64,000 bases of DNA from Acuticoccus sp. I52.16.1 (GCF_022865125.1 NZ_CP094828.1:4767219-4831218); one strand, 5' to 3'. Shown: positions 1-10,270, counted from the first letter of the stretch. Made by a program: numbers and translations. Notes: generated by a model from the sequence alone, not told the origin.

Positions 1-18
1 CGAATCCCCACGCCGGAG
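1..18 (+). tRNA. Possible 3' end of a tRNA gene cut by the window edge
   Basis: The first 18 bases could be the end of a T-loop (CGAAT), a T-stem strand (CCCCA), a seven-base acceptor strand (CGCCGGA) and a G discriminator. The next bases are TGA, so no CCA is encoded. The 5' part lies outside the window, so pairing cannot be tested. This is a weak call that could be chance. Confidence 0.22.
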
Positions 19-309
19 TGACGACCGCCCGCTCAGGCGCCATATTTTAAAACACAGCCTGCATCCTAATGAAAGGTTATATGCTTTGCTTCCGCAATAA
101 AGTGGAGTTATCGCGCGGAGATTGCGGAGGTCGGGGCAGACCGCATCGAGAATTCCCTCGACATCTCGCGATATTACTATGGTTCGACTAAAATCGAAGG
201 TATTTCGCGGCGCCCGGCAGAGGCGAGTGCCGCTGCCGCTCCCGCCCTCGCTCCAGCTCTCGGCATCGGGCATCGCGGTCGCCGGGGGCGGGGACCGCGG
301 CCCGGCGCC
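19..309. other. Non-coding stretch at the left edge
   Basis: I see no convincing gene here. The first 170 bases are more AT-rich than the rest of the window, with an AT-rich run (ATATTTTAAAA) near position 42. A 40-codon frame starts at 69, but it has no recognisable features. Confidence 0.4.
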
Positions 310-606
310 TCAGGTGCGCGGGTCGCAGCGGGTGATGAAGATGCGCCCGCCGAAGCGGCCGCTGAGTGGACCGAGCCACGCATAGCACGCGTCCATCGAC
401 GGGAAGCAGCCGACGAACGACGCCGAGCGGGTCGGCTCGAAGCCGACCATGCCGGCCGCGCGGCCGATGACGGGCGCGTCGGGGTGGTCCCTGCATTGGG
501 GCGTCGCTTCGCGCCATTGATAGACCCAGTCGCCCCGCGCCGGGGCGCAGGCGGTCACCGCCACGAGGCCGGCGGCGGCGACGAGGCTGATGGTCACGCG
601 TGTCAT
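310..606 (-). CDS. Small cysteine-rich putative lipoprotein
   Basis: Encodes 98 residues. The first 20 form a short basic start, a hydrophobic stretch and a lipobox-like V-T-A-C, so lipidation at Cys20 is likely. The mature part has four more cysteines (Cys38, 67, 74 and 94), as in periplasmic proteins with disulfides. I do not recognise the family and assign no function. The start is ATG at 606, with an AAGGA motif about nine bases upstream. It follows ptrB on the same strand after 53 bases and may share its transcript. The opposite strand also carries open frames here, but the signal peptide and lipobox favour this one. Confidence 0.6.
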   Translation of the reverse strand: MTRVTISLVAAAGLVAVTACAPARGDWVYQWREATPQCRDHPDAPVIGRAAGMVGFEPTRSASFVGCFPSMDACYAWLGPLSGRFGGRIFITRCDPRT

Positions 607-659
607 CGGTCCGATCCTTGTTGTCGCGGCGCGTTCAATGCCTTCCGGACTCTCGCCTA

Positions 660-2774
660 TCACACCTTGCCGAGGACCTGCAGCACGAACGCTTGGACCA
701 GCGCCACCTCGTCCAGCCGCTTGAACCGGCCGGAGGCGCCGCCATGCCCGGCCTCCATGTTGGTCTTCAGCAGGATCAGGGGCGCGTTGGTGGCCTCGTG
801 ACGCAGCCGTGCGACCCACTTGGCCGGCTCCCAGTAGGTGACCCGCGGATCCGAGACGCCGGCCAGCACCAGGATATCCGGGTAGGCCTGGGCGGTGACG
901 TTGTCGACCGGGGAGTAGCCCTTCATGCGGTTGAAGGCGACCGGGTCGCGGATCGGGTCGCCCCATTCCGGCCACTCGGGCGGGGTGAGGGGGAGCGTGT
1001 CGTCGAGCATCGTCGTCAGCACGTCGACGAACGGGACCTCGGCGACGATGGCGCCGAAGCGGTCCGGCGCGCGGTTGGCGACCACGCCCATCAGCATGCC
1101 CCCGGCCGAGCCGCCTTGCGCCGCGATCTTGCCCTTGGCGGTGTAGCCTTCGGCGATCAGGTGGTCGGCGGCGGCGACGAAGTCGGCGAAGGTGTTCTCC
1201 TTGTGGGCGCGCCGGCCGCGGTCGTACCAGTCGAACCCCTTGTCCATGCCGCCGCGCACGTGGGCGATGGCGTAGACGAAGCCCCGGTCCACCAGGCTGA
1301 GCGAGTTGGCCGAGAAGGAGGCGGGGATGGTGATGCCGTAGGAGCCGTAGCCGTAGAGCAGGCACGGCGCGGTCCCGTCGATCGGCGTGTCGGCCCGGTG
1401 GTAGAGGCTGACCGGGACCAGCTCGCCGTCGGGCGCCGGGGCCATCAGGCGGCGCGTGACGTACTGCGAGGGGTCGTGGCCGGAGGGGATCGCCTGCTGC
1501 TTGCGAAGGCGCCGCTCGCGGGTGGCCATGTCGTAGTCCCACACCTCGGTCGGGGTGGTCATGGACGAGTAGTTGAAGCGCAGGCAGTTGGTCTGGAACT
1601 CGTAGCCTTCGGAGATGCCGAGCGAATAGGCCTCCTCGTCGAATGCGATCTGGTGCTCGTCGCCGTCGGCGAGGCGGCGGATGACGATGCGGGGGAGCGC
1701 GTTCTCCCTCTCCAGCCAGACGAGGAAGTCCTGGAAGACGATCATGTCGACGATCAGGATGCCCGGCCGATGGGGGACGATGTCCTCCCAGTTCTCGCGG
1801 CGCGGATCGTCGAGCGGGGCGCGCACGATGCGGAAGTCGCGCGCGTCGCGGTTGGTGCGGATGAAGAGCTGATCGTCGATGTGCGCGACGTCGTACTCCT
1901 CCTCCTCGAGGCGCGGGGCGACCACGACTGCGGGGGACAGCGGGTCATAGGCGTCGATCAGGCGGATCTCGGACGTCTGGTGGTCGTGGCTGTCGATCAC
2001 GATGAAGCGGCCCGACAGCGTGCGCCCGACCGAGACGAAGAAGCCGGGGTCGGTCTCCTCGTAGAGGGTGCGGGCGGGCGTGCCCGGCTCCAGCGCCAGC
2101 ACCTTGGCGGGGCGGTGATTGTCGTCCACCTCGATCGCCAGCACCGTCGCGTTGTCGCCGGCGATGGTGACCGAGGGGGTCACGCGCTCGTGGAGGACGG
2201 TGTCCTCTCCGGTGGCCAGATCGCGCAGGGCGAGGGTGAAGAGCTCGCCGCCGGAGCGGTCCGACGTCCAGGCGAGGTGGGTCTGGGCCGGGGAATGGGC
2301 CGCGGAGCCGAGGCGGAAGTAGCCCGCACTCTCCGCCTCGCGGTTGGCGTCGAGCAGCACCTCGGTGGGGTCACCCTCCCGCGGCGGGGCGTCCGCCGCG
2401 ACCGCCTCGCCGACGTGGCGCAGCATGCGGATGAGGCGCGGGTGCTCGTCGCCCTCCACGTATGTCATGCCGTAGGCGTACTGGCCGTCCGGGGTGGGGA
2501 CGGACCAGTCGTCCTCGGCGATGCGCCCGCGCAATTCCTTCACCAGCGATTCGCGCAGCGCCTCGGCCGGGGCGAGGACGGCATCGGTGTAGGAATTCTC
2601 GGCGGTGAGATATCCGTGGATATCCGAGGCGAGGACGGACGGATCCGCCATCACCTCGCGCCAATTGTCGGCGCGCAACCATGCGTAGGGGTCTTCGAGC
2701 GTCACGCCGTGGTGGGTGACGGTGACGGGACGCCGCTCCGCGGTGGGCGGTTCGGCTGCGCGCTTGTCGAGCAT
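660..2774 (-). CDS. ptrB: Oligopeptidase B (prolyl oligopeptidase family S9A)
   Basis: A 704-residue cytosolic serine peptidase, the usual length for oligopeptidase B, which cleaves short peptides after Arg or Lys. The N-terminal 400 residues form the beta-propeller lid that excludes folded proteins. The C-terminal alpha/beta-hydrolase domain carries nucleophile Ser556 in GGSAGG, Asp642 in GVSDPRV and His677 in MEAGHGG; this His context is typical of oligopeptidase B. The start at 2774 was chosen because it overlaps the msrB stop (TGATG, one base shared) and the protein then begins like known family members. A longer frame exists upstream, but it runs antisense-like through msrB. It is probably co-transcribed with msrB. 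Confidence 0.93.
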   Translation of the reverse strand: MLDKRAAEPPTAERRPVTVTHHGVTLEDPYAWLRADNWREVMADPSVLASDIHGYLTAENSYTDAVLAPAEALRESLVKELRGRIAEDDWSVPTPDGQYAYGMTYVEGDEHPRLIRMLRHVGEAVAADAPPREGDPTEVLLDANREAESAGYFRLGSAAHSPAQTHLAWTSDRSGGELFTLALRDLATGEDTVLHERVTPSVTIAGDNATVLAIEVDDNHRPAKVLALEPGTPARTLYEETDPGFFVSVGRTLSGRFIVIDSHDHQTSEIRLIDAYDPLSPAVVVAPRLEEEEYDVAHIDDQLFIRTNRDARDFRIVRAPLDDPRRENWEDIVPHRPGILIVDMIVFQDFLVWLERENALPRIVIRRLADGDEHQIAFDEEAYSLGISEGYEFQTNCLRFNYSSMTTPTEVWDYDMATRERRLRKQQAIPSGHDPSQYVTRRLMAPAPDGELVPVSLYHRADTPIDGTAPCLLYGYGSYGITIPASFSANSLSLVDRGFVYAIAHVRGGMDKGFDWYDRGRRAHKENTFADFVAAADHLIAEGYTAKGKIAAQGGSAGGMLMGVVANRAPDRFGAIVAEVPFVDVLTTMLDDTLPLTPPEWPEWGDPIRDPVAFNRMKGYSPVDNVTAQAYPDILVLAGVSDPRVTYWEPAKWVARLRHEATNAPLILLKTNMEAGHGGASGRFKRLDEVALVQAFVLQVLGKV

Positions 2775-3190
2775 CAGGACTCGTCGGGTTCGAAGTTGAG
2801 GGCCGTACCGTTCATGCAATACCGCAGGCCGGTTGGTCGAGGCCCATCGGGAAACACATGGCCGAGATGTGCGTCGCACCGCGCGCACCGGTTCTCGGTC
2901 CGGCGCATGAAGAGGGCGCGATCCTCGTGGTCCTCGACGGCGGAGTCGGCGATCGGCTCGAAGAAGCTGGGCCAGCCGGTGCCGGACTCGAATTTCGCCT
3001 CCGACCGGAACAGCGGTTCGCCGCAGCACACACACGTATAGGTTCCAGTGCGCTTCTCCTCGTTGAGAGGGCTTGTATAGGCGCGCTCGGTTCCATGACG
3101 GCGGGTGACACGGTATTGCTCCGGCGTCAGCTGACTGCGCCATTCTGCGTCTGTTTTTTGGACTTTCGTTGCGTCGCTTGGCGTGGACAT
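2774..3190 (-). CDS. msrB: Peptide-methionine (R)-S-oxide reductase MsrB
   Basis: A 138-residue enzyme that reduces the R-epimer of methionine sulfoxide in oxidised proteins. The zinc site is complete: Cys53/Cys56 and Cys102/Cys105. The catalytic Cys125 lies in RYCMNGTAL, the position of the nucleophile in RYCxN motifs. The family core [10 protein letters not shown] is present at 67-76. No signal peptide is seen, so it is cytosolic. It is the first gene of a likely two-gene unit with ptrB, read away from the mrp operon. The 119-base gap to mrpA must hold divergent promoters. Confidence 0.96.
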   Translation of the reverse strand: MSTPSDATKVQKTDAEWRSQLTPEQYRVTRRHGTERAYTSPLNEEKRTGTYTCVCCGEPLFRSEAKFESGTGWPSFFEPIADSAVEDHEDRALFMRRTENRCARCDAHLGHVFPDGPRPTGLRYCMNGTALNFEPDES

Positions 3191-3309
3191 ACTTGTGCTC
3201 CATCACGTTCGTCATGCATATGCGCCGCGCGACGTGATCTTGTAGTGGCCAGCCGCCGCATGTGATCTTTCGTGCGTGATCGCGTTGCCCCACCGACGGA
3301 GCCTGCTGT

Positions 3310-5685
3310 TTGACTGTCCCTGCCGACTTGATGCTGTGGCTAGCGCTCGCACCCTTTGCGGCCGCAGCCCTCGCGCCGACGCTCGTCCACAAAATGGGCG
3401 CGAAAGCGGCCTGGATTCTCGCGATCGTGCCCGCGATCCTGTTCCTCGGCTATGCCTCGATGGTCCCGCTCGTGGCCCACGGGGAGACGCTGACGGCGGG
3501 GGTCGACTGGGCGCCCTCCCTCGGCGTGCGCTACGCCCAGATGATCGACGGCCTGTCGCTGACGTTCGCGCTCCTGGTGACGGGAATCGGGACGTTCATC
3601 GTGATTTACGCCGGCGGCTACCTCGCCGGGCACCATCACCAGGGTCGATTCCTGGCGTTTTTGCTCCTTTTCATGGGGGCGATGCTGGGGCTTGTCGTCG
3701 CAGACGACCTGATCTCGCTCTTCGTCTTCTACGAGCTGACGTCGATCACCTCGTTCCTGCTGATCGGCTTCGATCATACCCGCGAGCCGGCCCGGCGCGC
3801 GGCGGTGCAGGCGCTGGTGATCACCGGCGGGGGCGGGCTGGCGCTCCTGGCCGGCCTCGTCCTCATCCGTCTCGTCTCGGGTGAAACGTCGGTCACCGGG
3901 CTGCTCGCCTCGCCGGACGTCCTGCGCGACGCGCCGGCCTACACGGCGATCTTCATTCTCGTATGCCTCGGGGCGTTCACCAAGTCGGCGCAGGTGCCGT
4001 TCCACTCCTGGTTGCCGAACGCCATGGAAGCGCCGACCCCGGTCTCGGCCTACCTGCACTCGGCCACCATGGTGAAGGCGGGCGTCTTCGTCCTGATGCG
4101 CTTCGCCCCGGTGCTGGGCGACACCGCGCTCTGGGGGACCGTGCTGCCGCTGTTCGGCGGGGCGACCTTCCTGACCGGCGTGATCCTGGGCGTCCGGCAG
4201 ACGGACCTGAAACAGATCCTGGCCTACACCACGGTCGCCTCGCTCGGCCTTCTCGTCATGCTGACGGGGATGGGGAGCGAGTATGCCATCGCCGGCGCGG
4301 TCGCCTACCTCGTCGCCCATGCGCTCTTCAAGGGGGCGCTCTTCATGGTCGCCGGCTGCATCGACCATGAGACCGGCACGCGCGACATCCGCCAGCTCGG
4401 CGGGCTGGTGGGCAAGATGCCCGTCACCTTCGTCGCCGCGCTGCTGGGCTGCCTGTCGATGGCGGGTCTGCCGCCGATGATCGGCTTCGTCGCCAAGGAG
4501 GTGATGTACGACGGGCTGTGGCAAATCGGCGGGGTGTCGGTCGCCACGATCGTCGCCGTCGCCGGCAACGCGCTGATGTTCTGCATCGCCGGCATGGTGC
4601 TGGTGCCGTTCTTCAAGCGCCCCGGAACGATGCCGAAGAAGCCGCACGAGGGGCCGCCGTCGCTGTGGCTGGGGCCGGTCGTCCTCGGGGTCACCGCGCT
4701 CGCCGCGGCGCTGGGCCTCGAACTCGCCGTGGAGTGGATCATCGGCCCGATGACGAGTGCCGTCGCCGGCCACGCGAGCGAGCTGCACCTGCACCTGTGG
4801 CCCACCGGGCTCTACCCGCCGGTGATCCTGACGCTGGTGACGGTGGGGACCGGATTCCTGCTGTTCCTGATCTACGTGCCGCTGCGCAAGCTCGTCGCCG
4901 GGATCCTGGACGCCGTCGGCTGGGGCCCGGACCGCGGGTTCGATCAGCTCCTCGGCGGGCTGGTGGGGCTGGCGTACCGGGTGACGCGTATCGCCCAGCC
5001 CGGAATCATGCAGCGATATGTGACGATGACCTTCGTCGTCCTCGCCGTCGCGTTGCTGGCGCCGCTGGCGATCGACGGACTGCCGAGCTTCGTCTGGCCC
5101 ACCGACCTCTCCGAGCCGCATTACTTCGTGGTGCTGGCGACGGCGGTGGCGGGGCTGGGCATCGTCATCGTCGCCAAGAGCCGGCTGGTCGCGATCATCT
5201 CGCTGGGCGTGCAGGGCGTGATGGTGGCGCTGATCTTCATGCTCTACGGTGCGCCGGACCTCTCGTTCACGCAGTTCATGGTGGAGACGCTGTCGGTCAT
5301 CATCCTCGCCCTCGTGATGACGCGGCTCGACCTCGACACGACGGATCACCGCCTGCCGGGCCACATGGCCAAGGACGCGGGCATCGCCATCGCCTGCGGG
5401 GTGGGGTTCGCGGTGCTGCTCTACGGCGTGGTGCGCCAGCCGCTCGACATGCGCCTCTCGGAGTTTTACCTGAAGTATGCCTACGAGGTGGCACACGGCC
5501 GCAATGTCGTGAACGTCATCCTGGTGGACTTCCGCGCACTCGATACGCTGGGTGAGATCGCCGTCGTGATGGCGGCAGGCCTGGCGATCTTCGCGCTCCT
5601 ACGTCTGGCGCCGCTTCCCGGCCGCGACCCTTCGCCTCCCGCCGAGCGGTCCGGATCGGCGCCAGCCTCCGAGGTGTCGGCATGA
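3310..5685 (+). CDS. mrpA: Mrp-type Na+/H+ antiporter subunit A
   Basis: A 791-residue membrane protein related to the NuoL subunit of complex I and the largest subunit of the multi-subunit Mrp cation/proton antiporter. Conserved charged residues of the antiporter-like fold are visible: Glu142 in [10 protein letters not shown], Lys225 in [14 protein letters not shown] and Lys256 in the following helix. The C-terminal third contains the extra helices typical of MrpA. MrpB is a separate gene here, not fused as in rhizobial PhaAB. The TTG start at 3310 is backed by GGAG eight bases upstream; an ATG at 3331 is the alternative. It overlaps mrpB by four bases and leads the seven-gene operon. Confidence 0.95.
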   Translation: MTVPADLMLWLALAPFAAAALAPTLVHKMGAKAAWILAIVPAILFLGYASMVPLVAHGETLTAGVDWAPSLGVRYAQMIDGLSLTFALLVTGIGTFIVIYAGGYLAGHHHQGRFLAFLLLFMGAMLGLVVADDLISLFVFYELTSITSFLLIGFDHTREPARRAAVQALVITGGGGLALLAGLVLIRLVSGETSVTGLLASPDVLRDAPAYTAIFILVCLGAFTKSAQVPFHSWLPNAMEAPTPVSAYLHSATMVKAGVFVLMRFAPVLGDTALWGTVLPLFGGATFLTGVILGVRQTDLKQILAYTTVASLGLLVMLTGMGSEYAIAGAVAYLVAHALFKGALFMVAGCIDHETGTRDIRQLGGLVGKMPVTFVAALLGCLSMAGLPPMIGFVAKEVMYDGLWQIGGVSVATIVAVAGNALMFCIAGMVLVPFFKRPGTMPKKPHEGPPSLWLGPVVLGVTALAAALGLELAVEWIIGPMTSAVAGHASELHLHLWPTGLYPPVILTLVTVGTGFLLFLIYVPLRKLVAGILDAVGWGPDRGFDQLLGGLVGLAYRVTRIAQPGIMQRYVTMTFVVLAVALLAPLAIDGLPSFVWPTDLSEPHYFVVLATAVAGLGIVIVAKSRLVAIISLGVQGVMVALIFMLYGAPDLSFTQFMVETLSVIILALVMTRLDLDTTDHRLPGHMAKDAGIAIACGVGFAVLLYGVVRQPLDMRLSEFYLKYAYEVAHGRNVVNVILVDFRALDTLGEIAVVMAAGLAIFALLRLAPLPGRDPSPPAERSGSAPASEVSA

Positions 5686-6097
5686 ACTCCCTGATCCTTC
5701 GCACCATCGCGCCGTTCCTGGCGGCGCTGATGATCCTGTTCTCGGTGTTCGTGCTGCTGCGCGGCCACAACCAGCCGGGCGGCGGCTTCATCGGCGGGCT
5801 GATCGCGGCCTCGGCGCTGGCGATCTACGGCATCGGCGCGGGCGTCGGGACCGTGCGGCGCGCCATCGTCGTCCACCCCAACGCGCTCGCCGGGTTCGGG
5901 CTCTTGCTGTCGGCGCTCTCGGGGCTCGCCTCGATGCTGGCGGCGCGGCCGGTGCTGACGGGGCTGTGGTGGATCCCCACCATCGAGGGGATCGAGATCC
6001 CGCTCTCCACGGTCCTGGTGTTCGACATCGGGGTCTATTTCGTCGTCGTCGGATCCATCGCCTCGATCGGGCTGACGCTGGAAGAGGGGGGCGACTG

Positions 6098-6098
<1 letters not shown>
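5682..6098 (+). CDS. mrpB: Mrp antiporter subunit B
   Basis: A 138-residue hydrophobic protein with four predicted membrane segments and the MrpB family signature [15 protein letters not shown] near residues 27-41. It is a required subunit of the Mrp antiporter, assembling with A, C and D in the membrane. The start overlaps the mrpA stop (ATGA), and the stop shares one base with the mrpC start (TGATG), so translation is probably coupled. The length is usual for the family. Confidence 0.95.
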
Positions 6099-6694
<596 letters not shown>

Positions 6695-6698
6695 CGGT

Positions 6699-8288
6699 AT
6701 GCGGCTCTTGGTTCTTCTCGCGGCGGGAGTGCTCCTCCCGTCCGCCGCGTCCGCCGCATCGCCGGGGGCGCGCGCCGATTCCATGCTCGCCGGCGACACG
6801 CCGATCACCGCGTGGCTGACGGTGCTGCCGATCCTCCTGCCGATGCTGGGCTCGGCGATCACGCTGGTCCTGCGCGACCGCACGTCATGGCAGGGGTCGA
6901 TCGCGCTGGCGGCGCTGGCGCTGGCGACGATCTGCGCCGCGCTCCTCAACGTCGTCGTGGCGCAGGACGGCCCGCAGGTGATGGCGGCCGGCAACTGGCT
7001 GCCGCCGTTCGGGATCGTCGTCACGGTCGACCGGCTGGGCGCGCTGTTCGTGCTGGCGACGTGCGTCGTCGGTCTCGTCGGCATCGGCTATGCCCGCAGC
7101 GATATCGACGAAGGGCGCACCACGTTCGGCTTCTACACCTTCTACTGCCTGCTGATCGCGGGGGTATGCGGGACCTTCTCCACCGGGGATATCTTCAACC
7201 TCTACGTCTGGTTCGAGGTGTTCCTGGTGTCCTCGTTCGGCCTGCTGATCCTGGGCGGGGAACGCCTGCAGCTGGACGGCGCGGTGAAATACGGCGTCCT
7301 CAACCTGATCGCGACGACGATCTTCCTCATCGCGGTCGGCGTGCTCTACGGCTTCACCGGCACGCTCAACATGGCCGACATTCGCGGCGTCATCGCCGAG
7401 GCCGAGGGTGGCCCGTTCGCCACGGTGGGGGCGTTGTTCGTGATGGCGTTCGCCATGAAGGCGGCGGCGTTCCCGCTGCATTTCTGGCTGCCGGCGTCCT
7501 ATCATACGCCGCGCGTCGTGGTGGCGGCGATCTTCGCCGGGCTGCTGACGAAGGTGGGCATCTACTCGCTGCTGCGGGTGATGATCATGCTCTTCGGCGA
7601 CAAGGGCGAGGTCTACCTGCCGCTGATCGGCTGGCTCGGCGTGGCGACCGCGATCCTGGGCGGCCTCGGTGCGCTGGCGCAGACCAACCTGCGGCGCATG
7701 GCGGCGTTCCTGGTGGTGTCGGGCATCGGTGTGATGCTGATCGGCTTCGGCCTCGGCACCGCGGACGGGCTGACGGGCGCGGTCGTCTACGCCGTCCACT
7801 CGATCCTGGCGATGACGGGCATCTTCCTCGCGGTCGGCGCGGCGGAGCGGCTCGGCGGCGGGGCGACGCTGGTCGGCGCCGGCATCTATGCCCGCTCCAG
7901 CGTGGTGGCGGGGCTCTTCCTGGTGTTCGCCTTCGCCGCGGCGGGCCTGCCGCCGTTCTCCGGCTTCTGGCCTAAGCTGATGCTGGTGCAGGCCTCGCTG
8001 GACACGGCGGGCGCGCTCGGGATCGCCGGGGTCGTCGGGGTCATCCTGTCGGGCTTCCTGACGACGGTGACGGCGGGCAAGGCCTGGGCGCTCACCTTCC
8101 TCAAGCCGGCCGACGGCGCGGTGGTCGAGGCGGACGGGCGGGTCGGAAGCGGAGCGATCATGCTGCTGGCGGCGCTCGTGGTGCTGTTGGGGCTCTTGCC
8201 GCAGATGGTGATCGACCCGGCGCGCGAGGGTGTCGCCGGGCTCCTCGATCCGTCGACCTATGTCAGCCGCGTGTTGGAGGCGCACTAG
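6699..8288 (+). CDS. mrpD: Mrp antiporter subunit D
   Basis: A 529-residue NuoM/NuoN-like membrane subunit that carries part of the ion path. Glu173 in LYVWFEVFLVSSF and lysines in the FAMKAAAFPLHFWLP and FAGLLTKVGIY helices match the family. The first 29 residues look like a cleavable signal peptide (MRLLVLLAAG... ASA), which is not normal for MrpD; an ATG at 6783 would give the usual N-terminus. I kept 6699 because it follows the mrpC stop by four bases, but neither start has a strong ribosome-binding site. Confidence 0.93.
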   Translation: MRLLVLLAAGVLLPSAASAASPGARADSMLAGDTPITAWLTVLPILLPMLGSAITLVLRDRTSWQGSIALAALALATICAALLNVVVAQDGPQVMAAGNWLPPFGIVVTVDRLGALFVLATCVVGLVGIGYARSDIDEGRTTFGFYTFYCLLIAGVCGTFSTGDIFNLYVWFEVFLVSSFGLLILGGERLQLDGAVKYGVLNLIATTIFLIAVGVLYGFTGTLNMADIRGVIAEAEGGPFATVGALFVMAFAMKAAAFPLHFWLPASYHTPRVVVAAIFAGLLTKVGIYSLLRVMIMLFGDKGEVYLPLIGWLGVATAILGGLGALAQTNLRRMAAFLVVSGIGVMLIGFGLGTADGLTGAVVYAVHSILAMTGIFLAVGAAERLGGGATLVGAGIYARSSVVAGLFLVFAFAAAGLPPFSGFWPKLMLVQASLDTAGALGIAGVVGVILSGFLTTVTAGKAWALTFLKPADGAVVEADGRVGSGAIMLLAALVVLLGLLPQMVIDPAREGVAGLLDPSTYVSRVLEAH

Positions 8289-8289
8289 G

Positions 8290-8766
8290 ATGTCGACGAT
8301 CCTTCTCAACGTGTTCCTGGCCTTCGCCTGGGTCGGAATGACGGGGCACTTCGGCTTCGCCAACCTCGCCTTCGGCTTCGTGCTGGGCGGTCTGGCGCTG
8401 GCGATGATCCGCAACGAGACCGGCACGAGCCACCACTTCCTGCGTGCTCTGCTGGCGGTGCGGCTGGCGCTGATCTTCGTCTTCGAGCTGATCAAGTCGT
8501 CGGTGAACGTGGCGGCGATCGTGCTGTCGCCCTCGCGCGAACTGCAACCGGCGATCATCGCCTATCCGCTCGACGTGATGTCGCCGGCCGAGATCACCTT
8601 GCTCGCCAACATGATCACGCTGACGCCGGGGACGCTGTCGGTCGACGTCTCGGACGACCAGTCCACCTTGTACATCCACGCCATCGACGCGCCGGACCCC
8701 GAGGCGGTGGTGCGCGACACGAAGGCGAGCTTCGAGAAGCATATCAAGAGGGTATTCGCAGCATGA
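8290..8766 (+). CDS. mrpE: Mrp antiporter subunit E
   Basis: A 158-residue subunit. It has hydrophobic helices in the first 80 residues and a soluble C-terminal domain with the family motif LLANMITLTPGTLSVDV near residues 101-117. MrpE is needed for full activity of the complex but is not related to complex I subunits. The start follows the mrpD stop by one base, and the stop overlaps mrpF by four bases. Confidence 0.94.
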   Translation: MSTILLNVFLAFAWVGMTGHFGFANLAFGFVLGGLALAMIRNETGTSHHFLRALLAVRLALIFVFELIKSSVNVAAIVLSPSRELQPAIIAYPLDVMSPAEITLLANMITLTPGTLSVDVSDDQSTLYIHAIDAPDPEAVVRDTKASFEKHIKRVFAA

Positions 8767-9086
8767 CCGGGGAGGGATTTCTTCAGATCTGCTACGTCGC
8801 GTCCTTGGCGATGTTGTCGGTCGCGATCGTTCTGATCGTCGTGCGGATCGTCATCGGTCCCAGCCTGCCGGACCGGGTGCTGGCGCTCGATCTCTTGGTG
8901 AACGCGGCAGTGGGCTTCATCATCGCCTTCGGGATCCGCACCGGCTTCTCGATCTATGTCGACATCGCGATCGCGCTGGGCCTGGTGGGCTTCCTGTCGA
9001 CCGTGGCGCTGGCCCGCTTCCTCCATCGCCGGGGCGACATCTCGATCCATTCGCCGACCATGGGACGCAAGGGAGACGCGCCGTGA
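8763..9086 (+). CDS. mrpF: Mrp antiporter subunit F
   Basis: A 107-residue protein with three membrane helices and the MrpF motif GPSLPDRVLALDLL near residues 32-45. It is a small accessory subunit of the Mrp antiporter. ATGA overlaps join it to mrpE upstream and GTGA to mrpG downstream, consistent with fixed-ratio synthesis. The length is slightly above the usual 90-95 because of a short polar C-terminal tail. Confidence 0.94.
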   Translation: MTGEGFLQICYVASLAMLSVAIVLIVVRIVIGPSLPDRVLALDLLVNAAVGFIIAFGIRTGFSIYVDIAIALGLVGFLSTVALARFLHRRGDISIHSPTMGRKGDAP

Positions 9087-9436
9087 GCACATTCGTGCCC
9101 TATATCGCCGGTATTTTGTGTGTGATCGGCGCGTTTTTCGTGTTGGTTGCTGCGATCGGGCTGCTGCGGCTCGACGATCTTTACATGCGCATGCATGCCG
9201 CGAGTAAGGCGGGAACCGTCGGCGTCGGCGGACTGTTTGCCGCTCTTGCCGTCTTCTTCGGGGAGACGGATGTGGTGCTGCGGGCGATGGCCGGATTCGT
9301 ATTCTTTTTGTTAACCGCCCCAGTTTCCGCACATTTGCTGGCGAAAGCTGCTTATACGGCCGGATACAAGCCCTGTGCGCAGACAAAGCACGATGCTTTG
9401 TCTGAGCGTGAAGGGACCGAATATCACCCAACCTGA
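9083..9436 (+). CDS. mrpG: Mrp antiporter subunit G
   Basis: A 117-residue protein with three helices and the MrpG motif LRLDDLYMRMHAASKAGT (about residues 27-44). It is the last of the seven subunits; the order A-B-C-D-E-F-G is the standard group 1 arrangement. A GTG start overlaps the mrpF stop. No clear terminator follows within the next 240 bases. Confidence 0.94.
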   Translation: MSTFVPYIAGILCVIGAFFVLVAAIGLLRLDDLYMRMHAASKAGTVGVGGLFAALAVFFGETDVVLRAMAGFVFFLLTAPVSAHLLAKAAYTAGYKPCAQTKHDALSEREGTEYHPT

Positions 9437-9680
9437 AGCGGTATCGGGGGACAGGAACCAACCAAGGACTAGTTCAAGATCCAACAATTCTGCACGGATC
9501 TTATCGAGCAAGTCGGGCCTCAGTTCAGTTTCCGTATAAACGAAATCAATTTTGGAAATCTTGCCGCGGTGATCTTGCGGGCCGGTTTCATGTGGAATAA
9601 ATATCACGGCGTCAAACGCAGTCGCCGTCCCACTCCCCAGTCTGACGGTCTAGACGCTCCTTTATAAGAATGAGTGGCAA
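9437..9680. promoter_or_regulatory. AT-richer region upstream of mucR
   Basis: A 244-base gap with clearly lower GC than its surroundings, including AAATCAATTTTGG near 9543 and TATAAG just before mucR. MucR proteins bind AT-rich sites and commonly repress their own promoters, so this is the likely mucR promoter and autoregulatory region. No exact operator can be given by eye. Confidence 0.4.
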
Positions 9681-10124
9681 ATGTCAGAACCGGTGCAAGA
9701 CTCGAATCTTATCGATCTGGCGGCAGAGATTGTGTCCGCGTACGTGAGCAATAATTCCGTTGCCTCACACGACCTTCCGAACCTGATCGGCGATGTGTAC
9801 GCCGCGTTGCAGAAGACCAACGGCGGCGAGCCCGAGCCTGAGCCGGAGCCGCTGAAGCCTGCCGTCCCCGTCAAGAAATCCATCACGCCGGACTATCTGG
9901 TGTGCCTGGAGGACGGGAAGAAGTTCAAATCGCTGAAGCGGCATCTGCGGACGCACTATAACTTGTCCCCGGAAGAATACCGCGAGCGCTGGAACCTCCC
10001 GGTCGACTATCCGATGGTGGCGCCGAACTACGCCGCGGCGCGTTCCGAGCTCGCCAAGCGCATGGGCCTCGGCCAGCAGCGCAAGAAGCCCGCGCCGCGC
10101 GGCCGCAAGGCCGCCGCGTCCTGA
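9681..10124 (+). CDS. mucR: MucR/Ros-family zinc-finger transcriptional regulator
   Basis: A 147-residue regulator of the Ros/MucR family, which in Alphaproteobacteria controls exopolysaccharide, motility and cell-cycle genes by binding AT-rich DNA. The N-terminal part (about 1-45) is the oligomerisation region. A Pro-Glu linker follows, and the zinc-finger domain lies at 70-115. Zinc ligand candidates are Cys75, Asp78, His88 and His92 or a nearby His. The second ligand is Asp instead of the Cys of classical Ros (CLEDGKKFKSLKRHL); such Cys-Asp variants are known in the family. The C-terminal tail is rich in Lys and Arg. A good hairpin terminator follows. Confidence 0.93.
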   Translation: MSEPVQDSNLIDLAAEIVSAYVSNNSVASHDLPNLIGDVYAALQKTNGGEPEPEPEPLKPAVPVKKSITPDYLVCLEDGKKFKSLKRHLRTHYNLSPEEYRERWNLPVDYPMVAPNYAAARSELAKRMGLGQQRKKPAPRGRKAAAS

Positions 10125-10188
10125 GACGGTCCCGCGGGGCACCGTCTGCCCGCAGGTGTCGGCCGACACGCGCCGGCTGACGAAATAT

Positions 10189-10214
10189 CGGGGGCCCGCC
10201 GTGGCCCCCGTTTT
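10189..10214 (+). terminator. Rho-independent terminator of mucR
   Basis: A perfect eight-base-pair stem (CGGGGGCC / GGCCCCCG) with a CGCCGT loop, followed by TTTT. It lies 65 bases after the mucR stop. Confidence 0.85.
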
Positions 10215-10270
10215 GCTGTGACGCTCCGTCGCAGACGCGCTGCCGACCGCCCACGGCCCGGCGCGCGTGC

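Noticed and set aside
122-385. Plus-strand frame of about 87 codons at the left edge
   Set aside because: Overlaps the lipoprotein gene on the other strand, has no ribosome-binding site and an Arg/Pro-rich product.
600-3041. Plus-strand open frame of about 810 codons across ptrB and msrB
   Set aside because: Antisense of two genes with complete catalytic motifs; composition typical of a shadow frame.
9311-9607. Minus-strand frame of about 98 codons upstream of mucR
   Set aside because: Overlaps the end of mrpG, has no clear ribosome-binding site and no recognisable features; the region is better explained as the mucR promoter.
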